A stretch of DNA of 64,000 bases, from assembly GCA_016709005.1 (NCBI GenBank), contig JADJEU010000001.1:310001-374000 (forward strand), written 5' to 3'. The notes under the pieces are model-generated. The model had not been told where the DNA came from. It worked only from the letters and a program-made list of their open reading frames with translations, and ran no database searches. Source of the stretch: Crocinitomicaceae bacterium. Its GTDB lineage: Bacteria > Bacteroidota > Bacteroidia > Flavobacteriales_D > Crocinitomicaceae. The position numbers and the translations under genes were made by a program. This document shows positions 7,025 through 18,328 of this stretch, piece by piece (within the stretch, counting starts at the first letter, position 1; each line of letters opens with the position of its first letter).

Positions 7025-8991
7025 TTAGTTTTTCACAAACTGAATCGCATCAAATTGTCCGTCAATACTAACCAGAGAATAATTTCCTGCAGCAAGTTTT
7101 GTTATATCTAGTGTGAATTTTGCAGAACTAATACTTCCGAAAATTACAATTTTACCGCTTGCATTGATCAACTGATAATTTGATCCAATCAATGATTCAT
7201 CCAATTCTATCTGAATAAAATTTTGCGCTGGATTCGGATAGATCTTTGCAGTTATTTCATTTTCTTGAGCTATTCCAACAGTTGATTCTGCCATTGTTTT
7301 TAATGCAATCGATTCATTTTCAAAAGAACCCGACGGTGTTACTTTCATCTCAACCGCTTTCACATAATAATAAATAGTGCCAGCGACGGGCAACGAATTA
7401 TCCGTAAAAGTTGTCGCAGTTACCAATGATGAATTCAATTTTACAAAATCAACCGAATCTGCATAACGACGATAAATATTGTATCCTATTTCAGTTCCAC
7501 CCGCAGTCCAGTTTAGTTGGTTTGAATTTCCATTTTCTATCACCGTCAAATTAGTTGGTTGTAAAATATAGGTAAGTCGCAGGGATGGATCACCCATTAA
7601 ATTGACACTTACTAAACGTGCCAGACCGCCTAATACGCTTGATGTGTAGAGTGTGTTGTTGTTTTGTGTGAGTCGTGTAGAGTAGCCAATATTTTCGCCC
7701 ATCGCCATGTGATTGAAATACCAGTTTGGACGACCTGCCCAGCAATTTGTAAGTGTATTTCCTTGTGCCAGCGGAGCACGTAAAAATGCATTCGTATAAT
7801 TCCAATCTCCAAAATAAGAACCAAATAACATGGTGAATACAGAACTCAAAGTATCCGAGTTGAAGTTTGAGGTAGCACCAATACCGCCAGCACTTGTATA
7901 AGTTCCGCCGCCGCATCCATAGGACCAAAGATAAGTTCCGGTTGTTGATGTGTTGTAACTGAGTTGTCCAAAATAGTCATTCAGAATGGTGTTATCTCTG
8001 CCAACAATCGCAGCAAAATTATTGTATCCACTTTGTGAAAATCCTTCGTTGTAACTTGTGAAGTTATCATCAATCAATGCTTGTTCTCCAACAAAAAGTT
8101 CACCTGTTTTATAGCGATGATCTTTTTCCAAATAGCGGATTAATAATTGTTCTTCTGTTTCAGAAAAGGCAGGCAAATCAGATAGGTCAATACGGCCTAC
8201 TTGCAATTCAACATCTGACGGCAAATAAGTCTGATCCAATTTTCCGTCACCTGGAATGTTATGATTTAACGCGTTGGCTGACGTTGTAAGGTTTACTGAT
8301 GCGTCAGTCCAGGTTCCGTTCATGTCAGCATAATACGTGTCGGTAGGCCATGCACCGTCATGATCCGGGTGTCCGTCAGGATTTAAATCTCCTGAATAAG
8401 GAACCGGAACATTTCCAATTAACACAAGCAATTTTGTTTTAGTAGGATCTTCATTATAAATTGTCGAGATATCGGCTTTAACATCAGCTACTGCATCCGC
8501 GGCGTTTACGTAAATCACTTTTGGAAACCAACCATCCAATTCAAGATCCTCAGTAAAAGTATCTACTGAATTTTGAAATTCAATGTTGACCATAAAACTT
8601 GATTCGACAACCAGAATTGCAATGCCTCGATTACTGTTTGCCTTAACCTCAATTCCTGAAGAGAGATATCCATATTTTACAGGTGTACCTGAAGAAGTCA
8701 TTTGAATTTTATAATCGTATAAAGTATTCACGCTTACTGTTGCATCGTTATATCCTGTAGCGTTTGCAGGCAAAGTGGCAATGGCTGTTCCCCAGCTAGC
8801 AGCACCTTTTAGTTTGCGGTAAACGATAAAATTTGTAGCATCTGCATCTGCAGGCCAGTTCAGAATAATAGAAGGAGAGGATGCATTAACTGTGGCTTCA
8901 GCCTTTACAGTAAGTGAGTCTCCATAAGCTTGAGTATATCCAATTGTTTTGAGGCATAACAGGAGAGCAAGAAGGAAGTGATTTTTTTCAT
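7025..8991 (-). CDS. secreted T9SS type A cargo protein with gingipain-like central region, frameshifted near its start
   Basis: ATG at 8991 is followed by seven A residues (8982-8988), after which the frame fails. With eight A residues it reads MKKNHFLLALLLCLKTIGYT, a good signal peptide, and joins the long frame exactly, giving 655 residues. An Fn3-like domain (ILNWPADADATNFIVYRKL) follows. The central region has VLIGNVPVPYSGDLNPDGHP and SYGCGGGTYTSAGGIGATS, which recall peptidase C25 (gingipain)-type surface proteins, though no catalytic pair is certain. A second Fn3-like domain (QLNWTAGGTEIGYNIYRRY) lies near residue 490. The last ~75 residues (AKIYPNPAQNFIQIEL...) are a type A sorting domain for secretion and anchoring by T9SS. 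The frame without the repair could start only at an internal ATG at 8773. Confidence 0.85.
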
Positions 8992-9131
8992 GTATACGTT
9001 TTATAGATCGAAGATAAGATGAGGAATCAGAGCGAACAAGCCATCGTTCAAATTATAACGATTCAGTATTTGGTTGATGCGATTCTAACAACTAACCGTT
9101 TTAAATAAAATCACGGCTGTGGTATTATTGG

Positions 9132-9161
9132 TTTGAAATCCTGAATAAAAGAGTATTTTTG
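9132..9161 (+). promoter_or_regulatory. Bacteroidota-type promoter (TTTG - 18 bp - TATTTTTG)
   Basis: TTTG (9132-9135) and TATTTTTG (9154-9161) fit the -33/-7 consensus of the phylum. Transcription would begin near 9168, which excludes an upstream TTG start and supports ATG 9183 for the next gene. Confidence 0.6.
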
Positions 9162-9182
9162 CAGTCTGAAATTCAGATACTC

Positions 9183-9953
9183 ATGATAGCAACTCTTGCC
9201 CTTTACGCAACCATGCAAATCGCTAATCCGGTTGCATCTTCAAATCCGGTCGAAAAAATTCAGGGACAATGGAAAGGGTTGGATATGTTTCAAGATGAAA
9301 ATTCGTATGATGGTAAAACAGTCTATCTTCCAAATTCTGAAGAATTGAATATTACCGATAATCGGGTGAGCGTTTATTTTTATCCCTATTTTAAAAGTGA
9401 TGAATTTGATGCCGCCATCACAGCAAAGTCAATTGTATACACGATTGGTCGTAAACGTGTGAAAAGTGATTATAGTTTTATTGGAGATACGCTTGTACTA
9501 AGCATGAATTTCATCAACAAGACTTTTATAAAAATGTATGAGCCGGTTCAAATGGAAGAATCTGTTTTAGCAGAATTGGATGAGTTTGGATTTAATCCAT
9601 CTTCACTTACACACGAATTTGAATTGGATACCTTGCATCCAAATTTGAGAAGAGGCTATAAAGATTTTGATTCGCTGAAATTTGAATTGATAAAACACAT
9701 TCAGTTTTTAGGGGATGATCAGATCAAACTAAACAAAGGAACAGCGCTTGCATTCAGTCGAGGTTATCAATCCGTGAGATATTCCTTAAATGGAAAAAAT
9801 GAAGAATTCAGAATTTATAAAGTAGAAGGAACGCAGCAGTTTTCAATCATTCCTTTCTCTCAATGTAACTGTGATTCCATTCACATTCCATACATCGTCG
9901 TTAGTTGGGCAGATAGAATGCGCAAAAGGATTTACGACGAACGGATGTATTAA
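9183..9953 (+). CDS. hypothetical secreted protein
   Basis: A 256-residue product starting MIATLALYATMQIANPVASS, a short hydrophobic segment that may be a signal peptide. The rest is a mostly beta-type, soluble sequence with many aromatic residues (IQGQWKGLDMF, VSVYFYPYFKSDEF, YSFIGDTLVLSMNF). This resembles lipocalin-like 'how much signal is needed' domains in spirit only. A C-x-C pair (SQCNCDSIH) lies near the C-terminus. I do not recognise a family. The gene has its own promoter (9132-9161) and converges on the acyltransferase gene, their stop codons overlapping by four bases. The protein at 63147-63662 also starts with a signal peptide and an early ERCEGRWQGMMYIW-type motif similar to IQGQWKGLDMF, so the two may be distantly related; that is a guess. 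Confidence 0.7.
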   Translation: MIATLALYATMQIANPVASSNPVEKIQGQWKGLDMFQDENSYDGKTVYLPNSEELNITDNRVSVYFYPYFKSDEFDAAITAKSIVYTIGRKRVKSDYSFIGDTLVLSMNFINKTFIKMYEPVQMEESVLAELDEFGFNPSSLTHEFELDTLHPNLRRGYKDFDSLKFELIKHIQFLGDDQIKLNKGTALAFSRGYQSVRYSLNGKNEEFRIYKVEGTQQFSIIPFSQCNCDSIHIPYIVVSWADRMRKRIYDERMY

Positions 9954-11293
9954 TTGACTTTCGTTTTTTCAAATTGTTCACGACACGCTTCAAGTGTCTT
10001 GACAAGGTTTTTACGCTCTACCAAAAGTTCTTCAATCAAAGCCTTGTTCTTTTTGAAAACCGATCTCAAATAAGTTCGCTGTGAACTATATCGGATGGCT
10101 GCTAAATACATTTGTGCATAGACTCCGGTTACGTACATCACTATTGGCAAGAGAATTGCCCAAAGACCAACAGGCGTAAGTAATCCAACCAGAACAGAAA
10201 CACCAATGTAGTGCAATACAAAAATGATCAAACCTGCAGCAAGTACCATGGAGCCCTGAAAGTTTTCGTGCATGCGAATTCGTTTCAGCAAAAATAAAAC
10301 CAAATGATACGGAATAAAATTGGCTATAAATCCAATCAGAAAAAAAGGTGAGCCTAAAATATAAGATGATATTCTGCGAAACGACCGTTGGAATTTTAAT
10401 TCCTTGATGTCTTTGTCATGCAGGCCATTTACTTTTAGTTTCTGGATGTAGCTATCGATTTCAGCAACGGTGTCTTTGAATTTTTGCGGATCATTTTTTT
10501 TGAAATACTCAATAGCATCGAGCATATCTTTCTGCATCTGAAATTCACGTTCCTGTTCTTCGTATTCAAAGCCTAATTCTTGCTTCAAATCTCTTGAATA
10601 GACCATGTTCAATTTCATCAAAACCGTATCGTCTGCATCATTTTCAACGTGAATGGTTGTATTTAATAAGGCTTGCTCAGCGTGATGCGTCAGTTTTTCT
10701 ACTTCTTCAAATTCTTTTGATTCATCTGCTGAAATAAAATCGTTCACAGCAATGGCCTGACCAATATTTACAAAAACGTCGCTTCTGAATTGATGTGGAT
10801 TGCTGTAATTTAATCCTACAGGTACAATATGAATATTGAGTTTGAAATCATTTTTAATTTCTGCCCCGCGAGCAATGCGGGCAACCCCAGTTTTGAATGG
10901 TTTTATTTTTCGTTCAGTCACGCTGACACCTTCTGGAAAAATTAGCAACGATCCACCAGATGATAAATGTGTAAAACAATGATTGAACATGTCTTTGTTT
11001 TTATGCACGTCTTCTGGCCTTGTGCTTGGTCTGAAAACAGGAATCATGTGTAACCATTTTCTAAAAATCCATCCTTTGATTCCTTTGCCGACATATTCAC
11101 CAGCAGCAATAAAATAAACAGGTTGCTTTACGGTTGTGGCTACAATAATAGGATCCATGAAAGCGCTTGGGTGATTGGCAATAAAAATGATTGGAACGTT
11201 TTCAGGAATATTTTCTGTACCAACAATTCGAAGTCTTCTGAAGTATGATTTCAGCGTAAGCTTTGTGAGGAACTTCAGAATGAAATAAAGCAC
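9950..11293 (-). CDS. PlsC-type glycerolipid acyltransferase with C-terminal membrane region
   Basis: A 447-residue membrane protein. The N-terminal ~230 residues form a PlsC/LPLAT domain. IANHPSAFMDP near residue 38 is the NHxxxxD catalytic block, LLIFPEGVS near 115 is the substrate-phosphate block, and IHIVPVGLNYSN follows. After a charged helical stretch (EEQEREFQMQKDMLDAIEYF) there are about four transmembrane segments (residues ~310-400) and a basic coiled tail. This two-part layout is common in Bacteroidota proteins annotated as 1-acyl-sn-glycerol-3-phosphate acyltransferase. The reaction would be transfer of an acyl group to a lysophospholipid or related acceptor in the inner membrane; the exact acceptor is unknown. 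It lies 24 bases downstream of the SpoIIE/GAF gene on the same strand, so the two are probably cotranscribed. Confidence 0.88.
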   Translation of the reverse strand: MLYFILKFLTKLTLKSYFRRLRIVGTENIPENVPIIFIANHPSAFMDPIIVATTVKQPVYFIAAGEYVGKGIKGWIFRKWLHMIPVFRPSTRPEDVHKNKDMFNHCFTHLSSGGSLLIFPEGVSVTERKIKPFKTGVARIARGAEIKNDFKLNIHIVPVGLNYSNPHQFRSDVFVNIGQAIAVNDFISADESKEFEEVEKLTHHAEQALLNTTIHVENDADDTVLMKLNMVYSRDLKQELGFEYEEQEREFQMQKDMLDAIEYFKKNDPQKFKDTVAEIDSYIQKLKVNGLHDKDIKELKFQRSFRRISSYILGSPFFLIGFIANFIPYHLVLFLLKRIRMHENFQGSMVLAAGLIIFVLHYIGVSVLVGLLTPVGLWAILLPIVMYVTGVYAQMYLAAIRYSSQRTYLRSVFKKNKALIEELLVERKNLVKTLEACREQFEKTKVN

Positions 11294-11317
11294 GCTGTTT
11301 TTAGATTAGATAAAAAA

Positions 11318-14300
11318 TCAAGGTCTGATTCCAATGACGCAGACATCATCTATCTGTTCAAGATCACCTTGCCACTCTTCAATCATCTGATTCAAAATAT
11401 CATGTTGCTCAGACATGGCTTTGTTATTGATCTCAACCAATATTTCTTTAAATCGCGAGTACTTGAATTTTTTTCCTTTTGGTCCGCCAAACTGATCGGC
11501 ATATCCGTCAGAGAATAGATAAATACAATCGCCTTCTTTGAGTTGAATGACGTTGTTGGTGAATTCCGGATTCTGCGTAAAGCCAGCACCAATAGGGAAT
11601 TTATCTCCTTTAATTTCTTCCATATTTCCATCACGCACTAAATAGAGTGGGTTGAAAGCACCTGAGAATTGGAGTAGGTTAGTTGTAAGATTTAACGAAC
11701 AAATTGCCATGTCCATTCCATCTTTAATATTGATTGTTCCTTCTGTACTGTTATGAAGAGTTTTTGAAACAATGCGGTTCAGCTCTTCCAGAATTTTATT
11801 TGGCTGATAAATTTTCAGCTCGTTGACAATTTGATTTAGACTGTTGTGACCAATCAATGATAAGAATGCACCTGGTACGCCGTGCCCTGTACAATCCACA
11901 ACCGCGAACAAAATTGTATCGTCTACTCGCTCAATCCAGTAGAAATCTCCTGAAACAATATCTTTTGGTTTAAAAAGCACAAAGGAATCATGCAGGTAAT
12001 TACGCACTAATTCTTTTGCCGGAAGTGTGGCATCCTGAATTCGTTTTGCGTAAATAATACTGTCGGTAATGTTTTTATTTTTCTCTTCAATAATCTCTTT
12101 TTGCTTCACAACTTCGGCAGTACGCTCTCTGACTTTGTCTTCCAGACTTTCATAGAGTTTTGCGTTTTCAATAGCTGCAGCAATCGTTGTTGCAAGACCT
12201 CGCAAAATATCCATGTGATATTCTGTGTAGGCATTTTTCTCATAACTCTGCACGGTAATTAACCCCACAACTTTTTCTTTCAGCCACAGTGGCAAATAAA
12301 TAATAGAGGTTGAATCTTTACCAGAGATGGCTTTTTTGATGGTGCCTTTCAGATATCTTGAATACTCACTAAAATAATCACCGATGAAGATTTCTTTGCG
12401 ATTGTTGAAACACCAGGTTGCTAAGCGGTCATCCTGAATATTGTATTCAAAATCTTCCATGCTTTCACCATTTTCAATGAAGCCCGGCATTTTAATACTT
12501 TGTGATGCTTCGTCGTAAATTCCTATTCCAAAGCAGGTAGCATCCATCAGGGTATTGATGTTGCCATAAACTTTACTGATGATTTTTTCAATCGATAATG
12601 CTTCTGAAATATCGCGGCTTATTTGTCCTATTAGTTTTGTGTTTTGATAGGCTTTATCAATTTCTTGTGTACGCTCAACAACACGCTCTTCCATGTTTTC
12701 ATAGAGGCTTGCGTTATCAATAGCTATACCGGTATAAACTGCAATTGATTGTAAAATATTTAAATGATATTCTGTGTAAGCGTTCTTCTCAAAACTTTGT
12801 ACTGTGATTACTCCAATCTTTTTATCCTTTGCCATTAAAGGAAGATAGATTAGTGATGTCACTTCTTCACCAGCCTGCGGTGGATTGTATGCCGGAATAT
12901 ACTTGCTGTAATCTTCTCTCAGATTACCAATTACAATCTGTTGATCTTTGTTAAAGCAAACCGAAGCAAGGTTATTGATGTTGTCAAGTGCATCGTAACA
13001 CTCTTCCAGAATTTCTCCTTTTTCAATATAACCCGGATAAAAAATTCTATTCTGATCTTCCTCAAAAATGCCAATTCCAAATCCTTCAGCGTGCATGAGT
13101 TTATTGATTCGCTCGTAGACTACTTCATTGATTTTTTCAATACTTAGCTGAGATGTAATGTGTCTTCCTATTTCGCTGAGATGTTTGGCGTCTTCGTATG
13201 TTTTTTCAATCTCCTCTTTTTGTTTGACAACCTCAAGCGTGCGCAGTCTAACTTCTTCTTCCATCCGCTCAAACTGAAGCGAATTTTCCAGAGCGATGAC
13301 CGTATAATGTGCAAGTGTTCTTACAATATTCAGATGATATTCGGAGTAGGCATTTTTTCAAACGATTGCAAGCTGATTACACCAAGCACTTTATCACCCT
13401 TGCGCAACGGGCAGAAGATCATGGAGTGCGTGAACTCACCAGCAACAACCTTAAGTTCGTTAACGTACTTTTTATATTCTTTTTCGTGATCGTTAATTAA
13501 AATTTCAATGTTCTTTTTTACGCAGACAACTGAAAAATTATTGTCATTGTCCATTGATACTTCTATTGGCTCATAGCGTTTGCCATGTTCAATGATGTAA
13601 GCGTAATTGATTACATTTTTAGCTTCGTCCAGTAGTCGCACGCTGAATGAAGCTGAATCCATCATCTCCTTCACATATTTGTAAAGTGTCTCAAAGGCCT
13701 CACCAAAATTGAGCGTAGAGATCAGTTCCTGTCCAATCTGATTCAGCAATTTTGAGTTCTCATGCGATTTTTGAAGTTCAAGAGTACGCTCATGCACGCG
13801 CCCTTCCATGTTTTGATACAGACCAGCATTGTCCAAGGCAATCCCTACATAAACACCAATGGTTCGCATGATGTTCATGTGATAATCGCTGTAGGCATTC
13901 TTCTCAAAACTTTGCACCGTGATTACACCAATGCGTTTGTTTTTTGATTTTATTGGAAGATAAATAATTGAAAAACTTGACTTCCCACGCACAGGTTTCA
14001 AGTGGATGCTTGTATATTTTGAATATTCTGTGGAAAGGTCATTGATGTGCATTTCCAAATCGCGGTTGAAACAAACTACACCCAATCGCTCTTTTTCATT
14101 TTGAATATGATAACCGCCATCAGGTAATTTTTTTCCACTCTCAATATATCCCGGGAAATTAAGTATCTGGCTTGCCTCATCAATAATTCCAATCCCAAAT
14201 CCTTCTGCATCCATTAATTTATTGATGCGGTCGTAAGCAACTTCTATAATACGTTCAACTGTCAGTTGCGAAGTGATGTCCTTACCAATTTCGCTTAACA

Positions 14301-16539
14301 GTTTGGTGTCTTCGTATGTTTTTTCAATCTCTTCTTTTTGCTTTACCAATTCAGCTGTGCGCAAACGCACTTCTGCTTCCATGGTTTCGTAATTTTGCGC
14401 ATTCTCCAATGCAATCACGGTATAGTGAGCAAGTGTTTTTACAATGTTGACGTGATATTCTGTATACGCGTTTTTTTCGAAAGACTGAACACTGATTGCT
14501 CCCAGCACGCGGTCTCCTTTGCGCAATGGATAGAAGATAAGTGAATAAGGAAAATCTCCACCAACAACCATAACTTTGCTGACATAGTTTTTATAATCAA
14601 CCTCATTGTTGTGGATTAAAATTTCACGATTGTTTTTGACGCACCAGACAGAGTAGTTGTCTGGATTGTCCATCGATACTGAAAGCGTTCCCAAACGTTC
14701 ACCGCGTTCATATTCGTAGAGATAATCTATTGTGTTATTTTCTGCGTTAACGAGTCGCACACCAAAAATGGTAGCATCCATTAATTCATTTACGTTTCGG
14801 TAGAGTTTTTCGAAAACATTTTCGAAATTGAGGGTGGAAATTAACTCTTGTCCAATGCGGTTTAAGGTCTCAGTATTTTTGTATGATTGCTCCAGAGCCG
14901 TTGTTCGTTCTTTTACAATCTCCTCCATGTTTTCATAGAGCCGCGCGTTTTCAATTGCAATGGCAATGTAACTGGAGAAACTTTTCAGCAAATTGAAGTG
15001 GTGCTGCGAGTAGGCTGATTTTTTAATGCTCTCTACATATAAAATCCCAATTACTTTTTCTTTAGACAGCAATGGAAGAATTATGACAGAAGGTTTAGCT
15101 GCCTGAAAAACAACTTCTTTTTCTGCAAGATAGTTTGAGATTTCGTTTTCGTAATCATTGATGTGAACTTCAATTGCTTTGTTCACAACCAAAACCGGCA
15201 GGCGTTTTTCATCCTTCAAATCATATTCAAAATACTTGTCGCGTTTACCGTCCTGAATAGCCAGTTTCACTTCAAGTACATTTCTGTCTTCGTTGCACAA
15301 TGCTACAAATACGCCAGAGGTGTGCATGAGTGTATTGATGCGCTCGTATACGATGGTAATGATACCTTCCAGATCGAGGGTAGAGGTGAGTTCATTTCCA
15401 ATTTTACTCAGGGTCTTTACATCTTCAAAATAAGTTTGCAGCTCTTCATTTTTAGCTTCGAGCAATTCCTTTTCCTTTTGAATTTGTTCGAGTCTTCCAC
15501 TAAGCTCAAACGCTTTTATTTTTTTTGTTTCTACTTCACTGCTATGTTGTTGCTGGGCATGATGGTAAGCTTTGAAGTGTTCAACAAATAATTGCAGGTT
15601 GCCCATTTTCTCATACAACTCTGACAAACCTTTATGCGATTTGTAAAGCAATTCTGATGATTTTAACTCTTCTGCAATTTTTAAAGATTCTTTGAAATAT
15701 TTTAACGCTGAAAGGTTGTCTCCGGCTTGCGCAAATGCATCTGCCATGTGCAATGATGTATCTGCAATACCTTTACGGAAACCCATTTCGGTGCGCAGCT
15801 CAATCGACTTTTGAAAATGTTCAAATGCCTTTGGATAATCATTCAACTTTGTATAAATCTCACCCAGTCCATCATGAGCAAAAGACTGAACTTGTTTTAC
15901 GCCTAACTCATTTGAGATAACGAGACTTTTGTTTTTGTATTCGAGTGCTTGCTGGTAATTTTCTAAATGAAATGAAGCTTGACCAAGTCCATCGTAGATT
16001 TTTCCAAGTACATTCTTCTCTCCAATTTCTTCTGCAATGACTGCGCCCTCTCTCAGAACAAGAATGGCTTCTTCATATTTTCCAAAAGTATAGCGGGCCG
16101 TTCCTAATCCATTTAATCCATTTGCCTCACCTGATCGATCGCCGATAGCGCGAGCCAGATTGAGTGATTCTTCAGCGTAGTGAGCTTGCTTTTCATAGTC
16201 ACCCAGCAAATGAAAAATAACAAAAATGGTATAGAGAATTTGTACTTCATGTTTTTGATCACCGACTTCACGCAGCAGTTCTAATCCTTTAAAAGAGTTT
16301 TGAAGTGCAAGTTCGTAGTTTCCCAACCATGTATGCGCAGCGCCAATGTTTCCGTAAGACCAGGCTATTCCTTTTTTATAATTTAAACCTTCAGATTCCG
16401 CAAGGCATTTTTCAGCCATGACCAGCGATTTTGCAGGATCGATACGAACAATAAGCCACGCTTCCAGATTGGAGGCGTCAATGCTCTTTGTAAGTTCCAT
16501 GGTTTCTGCCATCTGAGTTGACTTGGGTAAGTTATGCAA
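11318..16539 (-). CDS. giant TPR / six-GAF / SpoIIE phosphatase signalling protein, frameshifted as assembled
   Basis: Two long frames (16539-13330 and 13264-11318) are halves of one gene. The first ends ISLQSFEKMPTPNII at an A6 run near 13357-13362. One more A gives QSFEKNAYSEYHLNIVRTLA and an exact total of 1740 residues. Layout: TPR repeats from about 20 to 330 (WSYGNIGAAHTWLGNYELAL). A coiled coil covers about 330-380. Six GAF domains start near 380, 566, 756, 940, 1126 and 1313, a regular spacing of about 187 residues, each joined by a coiled linker (ERT...LEQSYKN). A PP2C/SpoIIE phosphatase runs from about 1510 to 1740, with GDFYWIERV, VVDCTGHGVPGAF, LFSDGYADQFGG and DDVCVIGI as metal-binding motifs. 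No signal peptide or membrane segment is evident, so it is probably cytosolic. It likely dephosphorylates a protein partner (for example an anti-sigma antagonist) in response to small ligands; the ligands and partner are unknown. Confidence 0.88.
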
Positions 16540-16719
16540 GCATCAAATATAATTAATTCATTTGAATTCGTTCTAAATAAGCCGCACACTTAAACCGTTT
16601 TATTAGAGTCGAAACGTTGTTAAAATCTGAAGATCTTAAATGTTTGTGATTCAATAGAAATAGATTTAGAGCTTTAGAAAAGGGGACAAAGTCCTTAATC
16701 AGATTTAAAATATAAAATC

Positions 16720-16734
16720 TGGCACAAGACTTGT
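16720..16734 (+). promoter_or_regulatory. candidate sigma-54 promoter (-24/-12)
   Basis: TGGCACAAGACTTGT matches TGGCAC-N5-TTGC with one difference (final C is T). The preceding C makes CTGGCAC, as in the consensus. Transcription would start near 16745, upstream of the small gene at 16792. It lies in the 252-base gap between divergent genes; I see no TAnnTTTG element there in the right position. Confidence 0.5.
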
Positions 16735-16791
16735 TTTATAATTTTTAAGGTTATGAAACCCTTTCGAAAATAACACCGTAGAAAGCCTAAC

Positions 16792-17010
16792 ATGACAACA
16801 GCATTAAAACAACAAACCATGAACCTAGATCAAATTAAAAATGACCTGATCAATGCTGCTCAGGCAAAATTAAGAGCTCATTCACAAATGGGATCGAATT
16901 CAAGACTTTCTATTATGGAAGTTGCACAGCTGCGTGATATTATTGCAGGAAATGTGGAGTTGAAAGTAAATCAATCAGCTCAGTTTTTTGGCTTACACAG
17001 CCTGAACTAA
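16792..17010 (+). CDS. small hypothetical protein
   Basis: A 72-residue soluble, mostly helical protein (MTTALKQQTMNLDQIKNDL...). A second ATG at 16819 (MNLDQIKND) is an alternative start. There are no cysteines, no membrane segment and no family I recognise. The gene lies alone between the divergent GAF/SpoIIE gene and the convergent mnmA gene, only one base from the mnmA stop. A good sigma-54-like promoter sits 47 bases before the second-codon region, which supports a real, regulated gene rather than a chance frame. Its codon use resembles neighbouring genes by eye. Confidence 0.6.
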   Translation: MTTALKQQTMNLDQIKNDLINAAQAKLRAHSQMGSNSRLSIMEVAQLRDIIAGNVELKVNQSAQFFGLHSLN

Positions 17011-17011
17011 A

Positions 17012-18250
17012 TCACGAATTGATTACACCTGAACCCACGAGTTCAGAATCGTTGTACCAGGCCGCAAATTGCCCGGGACTTATTCCTTTCATCAGATTTT
17101 CAAAAAGAATATACAGCCCTTCATCATGCATGAACAGCGTTGCGTTTTCTAGAGTCTGACGATATCGAATACGAACTTTATATTTTGCAGACTCGTTTGG
17201 TTTAAGAGCAAGGTCTGGTCGGATCCAATGCACATCCTTAGCTTCAATGAATAAGGCTTTGCGGTTTAATCCCGGATGTTCTTCCCCTTGGCCAGTGTAA
17301 ATTATATTTTCTTTTGTATCTGTTTCGATTACAAATAGCGGCAAAGGTGTTCCTCCTACATTCATTCCTTTGCGTTGACCAATAGTAAAGTAATGCGCGC
17401 CTTGATGTTCTCCTTTTACTTTTCCATTTGATAATCTATAAACAAAAGGTTTAGATAGTTCTCTGTAATTACCTGATTGAATAATGTCTTTGTAAGATTT
17501 ATAGATTGGCAAATCTGCTGGCACTTCTACAATTTTTCCTGTTTTCGGTTTGAGTTGTTGTTGTAAAAAAACAGGCAATTTTACCTTACCAATAAAACAA
17601 AGTCCTTGCGAATCTTTTTTATCAGCAGTTACTAAATCTTGTTCAGTTGCAATTTTTCGTACTTCGCTTTTTTCAAGATGACCTATAGGAAAAAGAGCAG
17701 GGGCCAATTGATCTTGTGTCAACTGGCAGAGGAAATAACTTTGGTCTTTGTTTTTATCTTGACCAGCGATCAACTGATACATTCCATTTCCTGTTTGCGT
17801 CTTTTGACAATAATGGCCAGTTGCTACATAGTCAGCCCCTAAACTTTTGGCTGCTTTTAAAAAGACATCAAATTTGATTTCTCTATTACAAAGTACATCT
17901 GGATTCGGTGTTCGGCCTGCTTCGTATTCAGCAAACATGTAATCCACGATTCTCTTTTTATATTCCTCACTCAAATCAAGTGTTTGAAAAGGAATTCCAA
18001 GTTTTTGTGCAACCAGCAAAGCGTCATTGCTGTCATCAATCCAGGGGCAGTCGTCTGAAATAGTTACGCTTTCATCGTGCCAGTTTTTCATAAACATACC
18101 GATGACATTATACCCTTCTTGTTTCAGAAGATATGCCGCAACACTCGAATCTACTCCGCCGGAAAGTCCGACTACAACTGTTTTCAGAATTCTAAATTTT
18201 GTACAAAAATACGTCAATTCGGCAAAATACAAGAACTCCTGAATTTTCAT
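17012..18250 (-). CDS. mnmA: tRNA-specific 2-thiouridylase MnmA
   Basis: The enzyme that thiolates U34 of tRNA-Lys, -Glu and -Gln. VVVGLSGGVDSSVAAYLL is the PP-loop ATP-binding motif. PDVLCNREIKF holds the first catalytic cysteine and KDSQGLCFIGK the second; GHYCQKT and HYFTIGQRKGMNVGG are further conserved blocks. From LKTVVVGLSGG the protein has the usual length (about 390 residues). The open frame extends upstream to ATG 18250. However, that extra 21-residue stretch (MKIQEFLYFAELTYF) overlaps a TATTTTTG promoter element (18204-18211, minus strand), so the mRNA should begin near 18197. The natural start is then probably CTG at 18187 (CTG AAA ACA GTT) or the ATT before it, where homologues have ATG. 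The function is secure; the start is not. Confidence 0.93.
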   Translation of the reverse strand: MKIQEFLYFAELTYFCTKFRILKTVVVGLSGGVDSSVAAYLLKQEGYNVIGMFMKNWHDESVTISDDCPWIDDSNDALLVAQKLGIPFQTLDLSEEYKKRIVDYMFAEYEAGRTPNPDVLCNREIKFDVFLKAAKSLGADYVATGHYCQKTQTGNGMYQLIAGQDKNKDQSYFLCQLTQDQLAPALFPIGHLEKSEVRKIATEQDLVTADKKDSQGLCFIGKVKLPVFLQQQLKPKTGKIVEVPADLPIYKSYKDIIQSGNYRELSKPFVYRLSNGKVKGEHQGAHYFTIGQRKGMNVGGTPLPLFVIETDTKENIIYTGQGEEHPGLNRKALFIEAKDVHWIRPDLALKPNESAKYKVRIRYRQTLENATLFMHDEGLYILFENLMKGISPGQFAAWYNDSELVGSGVINS

Positions 18251-18328
18251 CCCTGTAAACTCTTAACATTATTTAATGCACGATCACCAAACTATTTTGG
18301 ACTAATTTTTGTTCCTTTACATTCATAG

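Noticed and set aside
13264..13330. Two separate GAF proteins
   Set aside because: The junction falls in the middle of a GAF motif, and one added A rejoins them with no loss.
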